Assembly (NCBI GenBank): GCA_031549665.1
Contig: JAVBPJ010000002.1
Span: 1 to 64,000, forward strand
DNA from: Rikenella sp031549665
Lineage (GTDB): Bacteria; Bacteroidota; Bacteroidia; Bacteroidales; Rikenellaceae
Direction: 5' to 3'
DNA: 64,000 nt
A program made the translations under genes and the position numbers. The notes below the pieces were generated by a model, which had not been told where the DNA came from, made no database searches, and saw only the letters and a program-made list of their open reading frames with translations. This document shows, piece after piece, positions 36,132 through 46,968 of this stretch (its first letter is position 1; every line of letters starts with the position of its first letter).

Positions 36132-37166
36132 ATGGGATGCTATTTTCCGAAACATTACCGCCCGCAACTGGTGCCCGAGACCATGGAGCAGGCCATCAAG
36201 GAGGTGAAAGACACCTTCCAGGCCACCCTGTCCCGCGAGCTTGACCTGCGCCGGGTAACCGCCCCGCTGTTCGTACTTTCGGGCACCGGCATCAACGACG
36301 ACTTGAGCGGCGTGGAACGGGCCGTCCGTTTCCCCGTCAAGTCGATGAACGATGCGCAGGCCGAAGTGGTGCAGTCGCTGGCCAAGTGGAAACGCATCAA
36401 GCTGGCCACCTACCAAATCGCCCCCGGGTACGGCCTGTACACCGACATGAACGCCATCCGCGCCGACGAAGAGCTGGACAACATCCACTCGCTCTACGTC
36501 GACCAGTGGGACTGGGAACGCACCATCCGGCCCGAAGAGCGCACGCTGGCCTTTTTGAAAGAGATCGTCGAACGCATTTACGCCGTGATGCGCCAGGTGG
36601 AAGAGGCGCTCTACCGCGCCCATCCGCACATCACCCCCGTTCTGCCGCCCAAAATCACCTTCCTGCACGCCCAGGAGCTGCTCGACCGCTATCCCACCCT
36701 TTCGCCCAAGGAGCGCGAAAACGCCGCCGCCCGCGAGTTCGGGGCGTTGTTCATCATCGGCATCGGAGCCGCCCTGTCCGACGGCAAACCCCACGACCAG
36801 CGGGCTCCCGACTACGACGACTGGATCACCCCGGCCGAGAACGGACTGGCGGGCCTCAACGGCGACATCATCGTTTGGAACCCCATTTTGGAGAGCGCCT
36901 ACGAAATTTCGTCGATGGGCATCCGCGTCAACCCCGAAACCCTGCGCGAACAACTCCGCCTGCAGGGGTGTTCCGACCGCGAAGGGTTGGCCTACCACCG
37001 CGCCCTGCTCGACGGGAAACTGCCCCTTTCCATCGGCGGGGGGATCGGCCAGTCGCGCCTGTGCATGTTTTTCCTGCGCTGCGCCCACATCGGCGAGGTG
37101 CAGTCGAGCATCTGGCCCGAAGCCATGCGCGCCGAGTGCCTCGAACACAACATCGAACTCAAATAG
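36132..37166 (+). CDS. asnA: Aspartate-ammonia ligase
   Basis: A 344-residue ammonia-dependent asparagine synthetase with a class II aaRS-like fold. Landmarks are LSRELDLRRVTAPLFVLSGT, GINDDLSGVERAVRFPVK, LYVDQWDWE, and the C-terminal LPLSIGGGIGQSRLCMFFL. It converts aspartate, ATP and ammonia to asparagine. It is followed 26 bp later by glnN, so two ammonia-fixing enzymes lie together. Confidence 0.96.
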   Translation: MGCYFPKHYRPQLVPETMEQAIKEVKDTFQATLSRELDLRRVTAPLFVLSGTGINDDLSGVERAVRFPVKSMNDAQAEVVQSLAKWKRIKLATYQIAPGYGLYTDMNAIRADEELDNIHSLYVDQWDWERTIRPEERTLAFLKEIVERIYAVMRQVEEALYRAHPHITPVLPPKITFLHAQELLDRYPTLSPKERENAAAREFGALFIIGIGAALSDGKPHDQRAPDYDDWITPAENGLAGLNGDIIVWNPILESAYEISSMGIRVNPETLREQLRLQGCSDREGLAYHRALLDGKLPLSIGGGIGQSRLCMFFLRCAHIGEVQSSIWPEAMRAECLEHNIELK

Positions 37167-37192
37167 TTTTTCACACCACACACCCTCCGCAT

Positions 37193-39382
37193 ATGTCCAT
37201 GCTCAGATTCAAAGTCGTCGACGAAGCGATTCGCCGCAAAGCCCTGGAAGTCCACCTCCCCGCCGAGCGTCCCTCGGAGTACTTCGGGATGTACGTCTTC
37301 AACCAGGACCGGATGCGGAAATACCTGCCCAACCACACCTACGAGGCGCTGGTCAACACCATGAACAAGCGCATGCCGATGAGCCGCGAGCTGGCCGACA
37401 GCGTGGCCGCCGGCATGAAAAAATGGGCCATGGAGATGGGCGCCACCCACTACACCCACTGGTTTCAGCCCCTGAACGGAGGAACCGCCGAAAAGCACGA
37501 CGCCTTCGTCGAACACGACGGACACGGCGGCCTGATCGAAGAGTTTTCGGGCAAACTGCTCATCCAACAGGAGCCCGACGCGTCGAGCTTCCCCAACGGA
37601 GGCATCCGCAACACCTTCGAGGCCCGCGGCTACTCGGCCTGGGACCCCACCTCGCCCGCCTTTGTGGTCGATACGACGCTCTGCATACCAACCATTTTCA
37701 TCTCCTACACGGGCGAGGCGCTCGACTTCAAGACCCCCCTGCTCAAATCCATCGAGGTGGTGGGCGAAGCGGCTGTCAAGGTGTGCAGGCTCTTCGATCC
37801 CAAGGTGTCGAAAGTAACCACCTTCCTGGGATGGGAGCAAGAGTATTTTTTGGTGGACGAGGGCCTGTGGGCCGCCCGTCCCGACCTGATCCAAACCGGC
37901 CGCACCCTGATGGGCCACGCCAGCGCCAAGAACCAGCAGCTGGAAGACCACTACTTCGCTTCGATCCCCACCCGCGTGAGCGCCTTCATGAAAGAGCTGG
38001 ACGTGGAACTGCTCAAGCTGGGCATCCCGGTCAAGACCCGCCACAACGAGGCCGCCCCGGGTCAGTTCGAACTGGCCCCCATCTACGAGGAAGCCAACCT
38101 GGCCAACGACCACAACCTGTTGTTAATGAGTGTCATGCGGCGCATCTCGCGCAAGCACTGCTTCCGGGTATTGCTGCACGAAAAACCCTTCAAGGGGATC
38201 AACGGCTCGGGCAAGCACAACAACTGGTCGCTCGGCACCGACACCGGCGTAAACCTCTTCTCGCCCGGAAAAACCGGCAAAGACAACCTGCTCTTCGTCA
38301 CCTTCCTAGTCAACACCATGATGGCGGTGTACAAACGCAACGGAGTGATCAAGGCCTCGATATCCAGCGCCACCAACGCGCACCGGCTGGGAGCCCACGA
38401 GGCTCCTCCGGCCATCATTTCGGTCTTTTTGGGCCGCCAGTTGAACGAGGTACTCGACAAGATCGAGGCCAGCACCTCGGAAGAGGCCATTCAGGTGGAC
38501 GATAAACTGGGTTTCAAGCTCGGCATCGCCCACATTCCCGAGCTGCTGCTCGACAACACCGACCGCAACCGCACCTCGCCCTTCGCCTTTACCGGCAACC
38601 GGTTCGAATTCCGCGCCGTGGGCAGTTCGGCCAACTGCGGCGAGGCCCTCACCGTGATCAACACCGCCGTGGGACACCAGTTGCGCCAGTTCAGCCACGA
38701 CATCGAGGCCCTCACCTCGACCGGCATGGCCAACGAAAAGGCGATCTTCACCGTACTCAAAGCCTACATCAAGGAGTGCAAGTCGATCCGCTTCGACGGC
38801 AACGGTTACAGCGACGAGTGGAAAGAGGAAGCCCTGGACCGAGGCCTCGACTGCGAGACCAGCGTGCCGATGATCTTCGACCGCTACCTCACCCCCGAGA
38901 CCATCGACCTGTTCACCTCGACCGGCGTACTGAGCGAAGTGGAGCTGCACGCCCGCACCGAGGTGAAATGGGATATCTACACCAAAAAGGTGCAAATTGA
39001 AGCCCGCGTGCTGGGCGACCTGGCCATGAACCACATCCTGCCCGTCGCCTCGCGTTACCAAAGCGCGCTGCTGGAAAAAGTAGCCAAATTCACCGCCATC
39101 TTCCCGAAAGAGGAGGCCAACTACCTGGCCGCCGAAGACCGCGCGCTGATCGTCCAGCTGGCCGAACACATGAAAGCGATCCAAACCCGGGTGAACACCA
39201 TGGTCGAGGCGCGCAAAGTGGCCAACAAAATCGCCGGAGACCGGGCCAAGGCCATCGCCTACCACGACACCGTGGCACCGCTGATGGACGAGATCCGCTA
39301 CCACATCGACAAACTGGAGCTGATGGTCGACAACGAAATGTGGCCCCTGCCCAAATACCGCGAATTGCTGTTCCTGAAATAA
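37193..39382 (+). CDS. glnN: Glutamine synthetase type III
   Basis: A 729-residue GSIII, the length and type typical of Bacteroides. It shows FGMYVFNQDRMRKYLP, HYTHWFQPLNGGTAEKHDAF, FSGKLLIQQEPDASSFPNGG, KTRHNEAAPGQFELAPIYEE (metal and glutamate binding) and GSGKHNNWSLGTDTGVNL. Residues near NPxxNRTSPFAFTGNRFEFR are also present, with the variant DNTDRNRTSPFA. The start at 37193 was chosen by family N-terminus and spacing to asnA; the frame is open upstream through asnA in a different frame from asnA itself. It makes glutamine from glutamate and ammonia. Confidence 0.97.
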   Translation: MSMLRFKVVDEAIRRKALEVHLPAERPSEYFGMYVFNQDRMRKYLPNHTYEALVNTMNKRMPMSRELADSVAAGMKKWAMEMGATHYTHWFQPLNGGTAEKHDAFVEHDGHGGLIEEFSGKLLIQQEPDASSFPNGGIRNTFEARGYSAWDPTSPAFVVDTTLCIPTIFISYTGEALDFKTPLLKSIEVVGEAAVKVCRLFDPKVSKVTTFLGWEQEYFLVDEGLWAARPDLIQTGRTLMGHASAKNQQLEDHYFASIPTRVSAFMKELDVELLKLGIPVKTRHNEAAPGQFELAPIYEEANLANDHNLLLMSVMRRISRKHCFRVLLHEKPFKGINGSGKHNNWSLGTDTGVNLFSPGKTGKDNLLFVTFLVNTMMAVYKRNGVIKASISSATNAHRLGAHEAPPAIISVFLGRQLNEVLDKIEASTSEEAIQVDDKLGFKLGIAHIPELLLDNTDRNRTSPFAFTGNRFEFRAVGSSANCGEALTVINTAVGHQLRQFSHDIEALTSTGMANEKAIFTVLKAYIKECKSIRFDGNGYSDEWKEEALDRGLDCETSVPMIFDRYLTPETIDLFTSTGVLSEVELHARTEVKWDIYTKKVQIEARVLGDLAMNHILPVASRYQSALLEKVAKFTAIFPKEEANYLAAEDRALIVQLAEHMKAIQTRVNTMVEARKVANKIAGDRAKAIAYHDTVAPLMDEIRYHIDKLELMVDNEMWPLPKYRELLFLK

Positions 39383-39400
39383 CCAAACCCCCGAACAAAG

Positions 39401-41521
39401 ATGAAACGACTTATGACCGCACTCTCCGCCCTGGCCCTGCTGACCGGCTGCTGTGGAAAATCGAACAAACACGCCGCCCTGCCTCTTGACACCGCCCTGA
39501 CCGCCGAACAGGCCGCCGCCCGCCAGTTCACCCCCGAGGTTATGTGGAAAATGGGGCGCGTGGGGAACGGCGCCCTGTCGGCCGACGGCAGCCGCGTACT
39601 CTACACGGTTACCTACTACAGCGTGTCCGAAAACCGCAGCGCCACCAGCCTGTGGATCGTCGGAACCGACGGCGCGGGCCGCAAGGAGCTGATCGCCCCG
39701 GTCGACCACCTCGACCAGCCCCAATGGAACGCCGACGGAACCGCCATCTACTTTCTGAGCGACCGCGACGGGTCGAACCAACTGTGGAGCATCCGCGCCG
39801 ACGGGTCGAAACTGCGCCAAATCAGCGCCATCGAGGGGGGAATCGAAGCGTTCGGCATGGCTCCCGACGAGGCCAACCTGTGGTACACCCGCACGGTACC
39901 GGTCGAAAAACTGAACTCGAAAGGCCGCTATCCCGACCTGGCCTCCTCGAAAGCCCGCATCTACGACGACCTAATGGTTCGCCACTGGGATACGTGGGAG
40001 GACGGTTCGTACAGCCACCTGTTCCTCGCCCCGTTCGACGGCAAAAAGGTGGGCCAGGGGATCGACCTGATCGCCGACGAACCGTGGGACCTGCCGATGG
40101 CCCCCTATTTCGAGCCCAACCACATTCGCTGGAACAATGCCGGAACGGCCATCGCCTACAGTTGTAAAAAACTGCGCGGAACCGAATACGCCCTCAGCAC
40201 CAACAGCGACATCTACCTCTACACGCTCCAAAGCAAGGAGACCCGCAACCTCACCGAAGAGATGCCGGGCTACGACCGGTTCCCCGTCTTCTCACCCGAC
40301 GACCGCCAACTGGCCTGGATCAGCCTGGAACGCGCAGGCAACGAGGCCGACAAGGAACGGCTTTTTACCGTCAACCTCGAAACGGGCGAAAAACGCAACC
40401 TCTCCGAAGGTTTCGACAACAACGTCTCGGACCCCGTGTGGAGCGAAGACGGAAACTCCATCTATCTGCTGGCTGCGGTACAGGCCACGTTCCAAATCGG
40501 ACGGGCCGACATCATCCCACGACCCGAAGGAAACGACACCGGCTACCCCATTTCATTGATCACCTCCGGCTCGCAGGACTACACCTCGCTCTCGGTGGCC
40601 GGCTCACACGCCGTGTCGGCGAAAACCACCCTCTCGCAAGCTCCCGAGCTGGAACTGGTGTCGCTCGCCGACGGCAGCGCCACCCCGCTCACGGCCATCA
40701 ACAAGGCCATCTACGACGGCGTGGACATGGGCCAGGTGCAATGCCGCTGGATCACCACCACCGACGACAAACAAATGCTTACCTGGGTGGTGCTTCCGCC
40801 GAATTTCGACCCGAATAAAAAATATCCCGTGCTGCTCTACTGCCAGGGCGGCCCGCAAAGCGTCATCAGCCAACGCTGGAGCTACCGGTGGAATTTCCAA
40901 CTGATGGCCTCGCAGGGCTACATCGTCGTGGCCCCCAACCGCCGCGGACTCCCCTCGTTCGGGCAGGAATGGAACGACCAAATATCGGGCGACTACTCGG
41001 GACAAAACATCCGGGACTACCTCTCGGCCATCGATACCGTGGCGGCCGAACCGTGGGCCGACGCCGACCGGATGGGCTGCATCGGGGCCAGCTACGGCGG
41101 CTACTCGGCCTTCTACCTGGCCGGACACCACCAAAAACGCTTCAAGGCTTTCATCGCGCACTGCGGCATGTTTAACCTGGAAAGCTTCTATTGCGAAACG
41201 GAAGAACTCTGGTTCCCGAACTACGACCTCGGAGGCCCCTACTGGGATAAAACGAACGCCACGGCGCAACGCTCGTTCGCCAACTCGCCCCACAAAGCCG
41301 TCGACCAATGGGATACGCCCATTTTGATCGTTACCGGAGAACGCGACTACCGAATCCCCTATACCCAAAGCCTCCAGGCCTTTACCGCCGCCCGACTCCG
41401 GGGCGTCCCCGCCCGACTGGTCTCGTTCGAGGATGAAGCCCACCAGGTATTCAAACCCCAAAATTCGCTGGTGTGGAACCGCGAATTCTTCGGCTGGCTC
41501 GATAAATACCTCAAACAGTAA
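39401..41521 (+). CDS. S9-family prolyl-oligopeptidase-like lipoprotein
   Basis: A 706-residue peptidase. The N-terminus MKRLMTALSALALLTGC has a lipobox (LTGC, lipidation at Cys17), so it is likely an outer-membrane or periplasmic lipoprotein. Residues ~45-400 contain TolB/WD-like beta-propeller repeats (WNADGTAIYFLSDRDGSNQL, YDRFPVFSPDDRQLAWIS). The C-terminal alpha/beta hydrolase has the nucleophile in GASYGGYSAF (Ser564), and Asp649 (GERDYRIPY) and His681 (EDEAHQVF) complete the triad. It probably cleaves short peptides, like dipeptidyl peptidases of asaccharolytic Bacteroidales. It starts 18 bp after glnN and ends at a terminator. Confidence 0.93.
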   Translation: MKRLMTALSALALLTGCCGKSNKHAALPLDTALTAEQAAARQFTPEVMWKMGRVGNGALSADGSRVLYTVTYYSVSENRSATSLWIVGTDGAGRKELIAPVDHLDQPQWNADGTAIYFLSDRDGSNQLWSIRADGSKLRQISAIEGGIEAFGMAPDEANLWYTRTVPVEKLNSKGRYPDLASSKARIYDDLMVRHWDTWEDGSYSHLFLAPFDGKKVGQGIDLIADEPWDLPMAPYFEPNHIRWNNAGTAIAYSCKKLRGTEYALSTNSDIYLYTLQSKETRNLTEEMPGYDRFPVFSPDDRQLAWISLERAGNEADKERLFTVNLETGEKRNLSEGFDNNVSDPVWSEDGNSIYLLAAVQATFQIGRADIIPRPEGNDTGYPISLITSGSQDYTSLSVAGSHAVSAKTTLSQAPELELVSLADGSATPLTAINKAIYDGVDMGQVQCRWITTTDDKQMLTWVVLPPNFDPNKKYPVLLYCQGGPQSVISQRWSYRWNFQLMASQGYIVVAPNRRGLPSFGQEWNDQISGDYSGQNIRDYLSAIDTVAAEPWADADRMGCIGASYGGYSAFYLAGHHQKRFKAFIAHCGMFNLESFYCETEELWFPNYDLGGPYWDKTNATAQRSFANSPHKAVDQWDTPILIVTGERDYRIPYTQSLQAFTAARLRGVPARLVSFEDEAHQVFKPQNSLVWNREFFGWLDKYLKQ

Positions 41522-41538
41522 CCCAACCAACCCCACAA

Positions 41539-41574
41539 GCAGCGGCCCGAACGGAGAATCGTTCGGGCCGCTGC
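41539..41574. terminator. Terminator of the asnA-glnN-S9 peptidase run
   Basis: A perfect 15-bp stem: GCAGCGGCCCGAACG with CGTTCGGGCCGCTGC around GAGAAT, followed by TTTCATTTGTGT. It lies 17 bp past the stop codon. Confidence 0.88.
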
Positions 41575-41639
41575 TTTCATTTGTGTCAGCTACGCTCCGG
41601 TTCTTGTTTTGAGTTTGCTACAACTGTCCTCAGGCCGGA

Positions 41640-42000
41640 CTGGCCCCGCATGCCCGCGGCGGTCCGTGTGCCCACGGTGGGCTTTCTTGAGTTTGTGCGA
41701 CTTTCGGCCTGCCGGAGTTGCACGGTACGTTACGTACCTTTCGGCGGGAGCCGAACCGCACTCGCTTGAAAGTAAACTTTCGCTCGGCGGATCCGCCCCC
41801 TCCGAAAACCTGCGGTATTCCGCAATTCCTGCGACGAACAAACTTTTTCGCTGCAACTATGGCAATACCAAAATTCTCAGGAACTCCGTAAGGATCGAAT
41901 TCCGTCTGAAAACAAGTTTTCGCTCGGCGGCTCCGCCCCCTCCGAAAACCTGCGGTGTTCCGCAACTCCTCCGCCGAACAAACCTCGCCAATGTAACTAC
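41640..42000 (+). repeat. Left arm of a facing pair of hairpin-rich intergenic repeats
   Basis: This noncoding arm contains GGTACG-TTA-CGTACC and then two hairpin units 140 bp apart: GAAAGTAAACTTTC (41768-41781) and GAAAACAAGTTTTC (41908-41921). Each is followed by CGCTCGGCGG and a CTCCGAAAACCTGCGGT-type tail with TTCCGCAA and CGAACAAAC. Read in this orientation it aligns with the reverse complement of 42250-42600. It begins just downstream of the S9 peptidase terminator. Short open frames in both strands have no protein-like composition. Confidence 0.75.
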
Positions 42001-42249
42001 GTCAACGGCCAAACCTATTTACCGCAACTCCTGCGTGAGCAAATCTACGGAAACATCCATTTTGCGATTCCCATCCAAATGAATCGCTCTGTCGGCATTG
42101 CTGAACAGAACGACACCCCGCTGAAACTTAAAAGGGTCAACCCCAGCCTTTGCCAAACGTGGATGGGGTAATGGTTGCATGCGACCTCGTATTGTTGCGC
42201 CATAGCTGTATAAGGCATTGAATTTGCTTGGCTTTGATGGTGGCAGGGG
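42001..42249. other. Unique spacer between the two repeat arms
   Basis: About 250 bp between the arms. I see no gene I can support. A minus-strand frame is open across it and continues into the right arm, and its translation here (for example AGVDPFKFQRGVVLFSN) looks more protein-like than the arms, so a decayed gene fragment is possible. There is no start, promoter or recognised family. Confidence 0.4.
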
Positions 42250-42600
42250 CATTCCAGGGTGCGTTGGAAAGAGCCGCAGGCTTTGGGGAAGAATGGGAGG
42301 GCCGAGCGAAAGTCTACTTTCGGGCGAGTGGGATATCCACATGAAGTCGTGGCGAAGTGTTTGGGCTGCCGCTGGAGTCGTAGCAGAGAGGTTTATTCGG
42401 AGGAAGAGTTGCAGAACATCGGTAGATTTTCCGTGAGAGAGGCTTCCGAGCGAAAACTTGTTTTCAGGCGAGGAAAGCCTGCACCTCACGGAAAGGTACG
42501 CAAGTACCGCGCAACTCCGACAAGAACAACAAACCCAGACGCACAAACAACCAAAAGCCCTCCGCGGGCACGCGGGGCCTGCGCGGCCCGAGCGCAGTTA
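42250..42600 (-). repeat. Right arm of the facing pair of hairpin-rich repeats
   Basis: Read on the minus strand, this arm repeats the left arm with divergence. It has the CGTGCCCGCGGAGGGCTTT block, CGGAGTTGCGCGGTAC with the GGTAC-TTGC-GTACC hairpin, then GAAAACAAGTTTTCGCTCGG (core at 42465-42452) and GAAAGTAGACTTTCGCTCGG (core at 42321-42308), 144 bp apart. It starts just past the frdB terminator, in the direction of frdB transcription, mirroring the left arm. Confidence 0.75.
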
Positions 42601-42614
42601 GAACACGCCCAAAG

Positions 42615-42650
42615 AAAAGCCCGAATCTGGCTGACAAGATTCGGGCTTTT
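42615..42650. terminator. Terminator of the frdCAB operon
   Basis: AAAAGCCCGAATCT pairs with AGATTCGGGCTTTT around an 8-nt loop. It lies 27 bp past the frdB stop on the minus strand and has U-rich ends in both directions. Confidence 0.88.
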
Positions 42651-42677
42651 ACACAGAGCGGGGGGATATGCTGGTGG

Positions 42678-43421
42678 TTAGTCTTGCAGTTTAGCGAGCA
42701 GGAATTCGCGGTTCAGGCGGGCGATGTGGGCGATGGAGATTCCTTTGGGGCATTCCGCTTCGCAGGCGCCGGTATTGGTACATCCGCCGAATCCCATTTC
42801 GTCCATTTTGGCCACCATGGCGCGGGCGCGGCGTGCGGCTTCCACTTTCCCTTGGGGGAGCAGGGCCAGCGACGACACGCGGGCCGAGACGAAGAGCATG
42901 GCCGAGCCGTTTTTGCAGCTAGCCACGCAGGCTCCGCAGCCGATGCAGGCGGCGGCGTCCATCGATTCGTCGGCCTGTTTTTTGGGGATGGGGATGGCGT
43001 TGGCGTCGGGGATTCCGCCGGTATTTACCGAAACGAAGCCGCCGGCCTGGAGTACCTTGTCGAAAGCTCCTCGGTCGACCACCAGGTCGCGGATCACCGG
43101 GAACGCTTTCGAGCGCCACGGTTCGATGGTGATGGTATCGCCGTCTTTGAATTTGCGCATGTGGAGCTGGCAGGTGGTGATCTCCTGGTCGGGGCCGTGT
43201 GCGCGTCCATTGATAAAGAGCGAACACATTCCGCAGATCCCTTCGCGGCAGTCGTGGTCGAAGGCCACGGGGTCCTGTCCCGAGTGGATGAGTTCGTTGT
43301 TCAGGATATCAAGCATTTCGAGGAACGAGCTGTCCTCCGAGATGTTTTGGACTTGGTAGTTTTGGAAGCTACCGGGGGTGCGGGCATCCTTTTGCCGCCA
43401 TATTTTGAGTGTCAGGTTCAT
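42678..43421 (-). CDS. frdB: Fumarate reductase/succinate dehydrogenase iron-sulfur subunit
   Basis: A 247-residue subunit that passes electrons between quinone and flavin sites. The [2Fe-2S] ligands lie in CREGICGMC with the distal Cys in TTCQLHM. The [4Fe-4S] set is CIGCGACVASC and the [3Fe-4S] set includes CTNTGACEAECPKG. The start at 43421 (MNLTLKIWRQKD) fits the family; upstream in-frame residues resemble noncoding sequence. The order frdC-frdA-frdB is the Bacteroidetes form, normally used as fumarate reductase in anaerobes. It is the last gene before the terminator at 42615-42650. Confidence 0.96.
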   Translation of the reverse strand: MNLTLKIWRQKDARTPGSFQNYQVQNISEDSSFLEMLDILNNELIHSGQDPVAFDHDCREGICGMCSLFINGRAHGPDQEITTCQLHMRKFKDGDTITIEPWRSKAFPVIRDLVVDRGAFDKVLQAGGFVSVNTGGIPDANAIPIPKKQADESMDAAACIGCGACVASCKNGSAMLFVSARVSSLALLPQGKVEAARRARAMVAKMDEMGFGGCTNTGACEAECPKGISIAHIARLNREFLLAKLQD

Positions 43422-43455
43422 AACAGTCTCTCTTACAGATGGGTGATTCCTCGGA

Positions 43456-45399
<1,944 letters not shown>

Positions 45400-45438
45400 T
45401 GCTTTTCGAGCGTTTTAGCGTTTATTCCGAAATTACCC

Positions 45439-46083
45439 TTACATCCACTTGTCGATCAACACCGAAAGGGGGATCGAGATGAATCCGACGGCGATGATGA
45501 AAGCATACACGTCGGCGACGAATTTCCAACGTTTGATCCACAATTGGTTGTTCAGCCCGACGGTTTGGAAGGCCGACCAAAACCCGTGGCGCAGGTGGAA
45601 CCACAGAGCGATCACCCACACGATGTAAAGGACGCTGACCCAAAGTTTCGAGAAGCTGCCCACCACCATGTCGTAGTCGCTGGGAACTTCGGTGAACTGG
45701 ATCCGGTACCAGAAATCGCTCAGGTGGAAGGCCAGTACGCCGAAAACGATGACCCCCAGCACGTACATGTTGCGCGATTCCCAGGTCGACGAGGCGGCGG
45801 CATTTTGCTTGTCGTACTTGACGGGGCGGGCGGTCTGGTTTTTCAGGGTGATGACCGTGGCCCATGCAATGTGAACCACAAAACCAAGCGCCAACACCGG
45901 AACCATGATCTGGATAATGGGGTTGGTGTTCATAAAGTGGGTCATCTCGTTGTAGAGTTCCTCGCCGCCGAAGAAGAGCAGGTTGGCAACCAGATGGACC
46001 AGCAAAAAGACGATCAGGAAAAGTCCCGACAGGCTCATCACCAACTTTTTCCCGATGGATGAGCTCCAGAGTTTGCTACTCAT
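45439..46083 (-). CDS. frdC: Fumarate reductase/succinate dehydrogenase cytochrome b558 subunit
   Basis: A 214-residue membrane anchor with five helices and the b558-family start SSIGKKLVMSLSGLFLIVFLLVH. His residues in the helices (LVHLVANLLFF, VVHIAWATV, ALWFHLRHGFWSAFQ) are likely haem b ligands and proton or quinone-site residues. The start at 46083 (MSSKLWSSSIGKK) is the family start; the frame is open upstream but that part overlaps the promoter. It is the first gene of the operon. Confidence 0.94.
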   Translation of the reverse strand: MSSKLWSSSIGKKLVMSLSGLFLIVFLLVHLVANLLFFGGEELYNEMTHFMNTNPIIQIMVPVLALGFVVHIAWATVITLKNQTARPVKYDKQNAAASSTWESRNMYVLGVIVFGVLAFHLSDFWYRIQFTEVPSDYDMVVGSFSKLWVSVLYIVWVIALWFHLRHGFWSAFQTVGLNNQLWIKRWKFVADVYAFIIAVGFISIPLSVLIDKWM

Positions 46084-46185
46084 AGGTTTGTTTTTAGGGT
46101 GGACGTGTTGAATTTCAAGGGTTAAACTGCGCCTCCTGCCTGAAGATAAAGCCAACTCGCGGAAGAGGTACTGTTTTTGAACTAA

Positions 46186-46216
46186 CAAAGGTATTCCTCT
46201 TTTTCCGATTTGCCAA
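46186..46216 (-). promoter_or_regulatory. Promoter of frdCAB
   Basis: On the minus strand TTG (46216-46214) precedes TACCTTTG (46193-46186) with a 20-bp spacer, close to the Bacteroidetes consensus. The -7 box is 102 nt from the frdC ATG, leaving a leader of about 100 nt that could carry regulation. Confidence 0.65.
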
Positions 46217-46328
46217 AGGGGCAACGGAATTTTGTTCCCCGCAGCCGCCGCGGCCTGCGAGGGCGATGCGGTTTCGGGAATATTTCGTACCTTGCGGGTT
46301 GAATCCGTACTAAACGCAACCTTTTCGC

Positions 46329-46853
46329 ATGAAACCCTTTTGTATCCTTGCAGGAGCCCTGGCCTGGCTTTGCCTGGCCGCTCCCGTACACGCCCAACAG
46401 GCCGACTCGGTCCGAATCGGCGGACGGCTCGCCGATGTCGAACTCCACGACGTATCGGGAAACTACTCCACCCTGTCGAGCTTCGTGGGCGACGGGAAGT
46501 ACCTGCTGGTCTGTTTCTGGACGGCCAACTGCCCGCGTTGCCACGCCAGCTTTGTGGAACTGAAAAAGTATCACGCCGCCTACGCCGACCGGCTGCGGAT
46601 CATCGGGGTGATGCTCAGCGACAACCACGACGGGTGGATGGAGATGTACCAGTACAAGCAACCTTTCCCGTGGCCCAACCTCTCGGATGGCCAACTGCTG
46701 ATGGAGGGGGCTGCGGTTCCCTACAACATCCGCCTGTTCCCGACCTTCGTGCTGGTCGACCCCGAAGGGACGATCCTGCGCAAGTGGAGCGGCTTTACCG
46801 CCGAACCGTTCCGCAAGGAGCTGGAACCGTTCTTTCCTCCGGTGGCCCCTTAG
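46329..46853 (+). CDS. TlpA/thioredoxin-like exported protein
   Basis: A 174-residue protein with a signal peptide (residues ~1-22, ending VHA) and a thioredoxin fold. The redox pair is in WTANCPRCHASF (Cys68, Cys71), with a cis-Pro region at IRLFPTFVLVDPEG. It resembles periplasmic TlpA/ResA-type thiol-disulfide reductases. It may also be retained by its hydrophobic N-terminus. It is divergent from frdCAB and stands alone before tRNA-Gln. Its substrate is unknown. Confidence 0.88.
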   Translation: MKPFCILAGALAWLCLAAPVHAQQADSVRIGGRLADVELHDVSGNYSTLSSFVGDGKYLLVCFWTANCPRCHASFVELKKYHAAYADRLRIIGVMLSDNHDGWMEMYQYKQPFPWPNLSDGQLLMEGAAVPYNIRLFPTFVLVDPEGTILRKWSGFTAEPFRKELEPFFPPVAP

Positions 46854-46905
46854 CGGCGCGCATCCGGAACAGGGGAATCCCCGCCCAAAAAATTCACCGT
46901 AAGAT

Positions 46906-46936
46906 TTGCAAATTCCATTTTTGCCCCTTACTTTTG
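46906..46936 (+). promoter_or_regulatory. Promoter of tRNA-Gln
   Basis: TTG (46906-46908), a 20-bp spacer and TACTTTTG (46929-46936) match the Bacteroidetes promoter and lie 32 nt upstream of the tRNA 5' end. Confidence 0.65.
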
Positions 46937-46968
46937 TCCCCGCAAGCCGCCCCGGCGCGGCTGGGTAC

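Noticed and set aside
41609..42082. Plus-strand open frame of 157 codons in the repeat region
   Set aside because: It follows the repeat arm, starts inside sequence directly after a terminator, and its composition (Arg/Ser/Pro) is not protein-like.
42019..42546. Minus-strand open frame of 175 codons in the repeat region as a real gene
   Set aside because: Its first two thirds are made of repeat-arm sequence, including hairpin units, and it has no promoter or recognisable domain.
41575..42614. CRISPR array
   Set aside because: The hairpin units recur at 140-144 bp, in two orientations, with diverged sequence and no cas genes.
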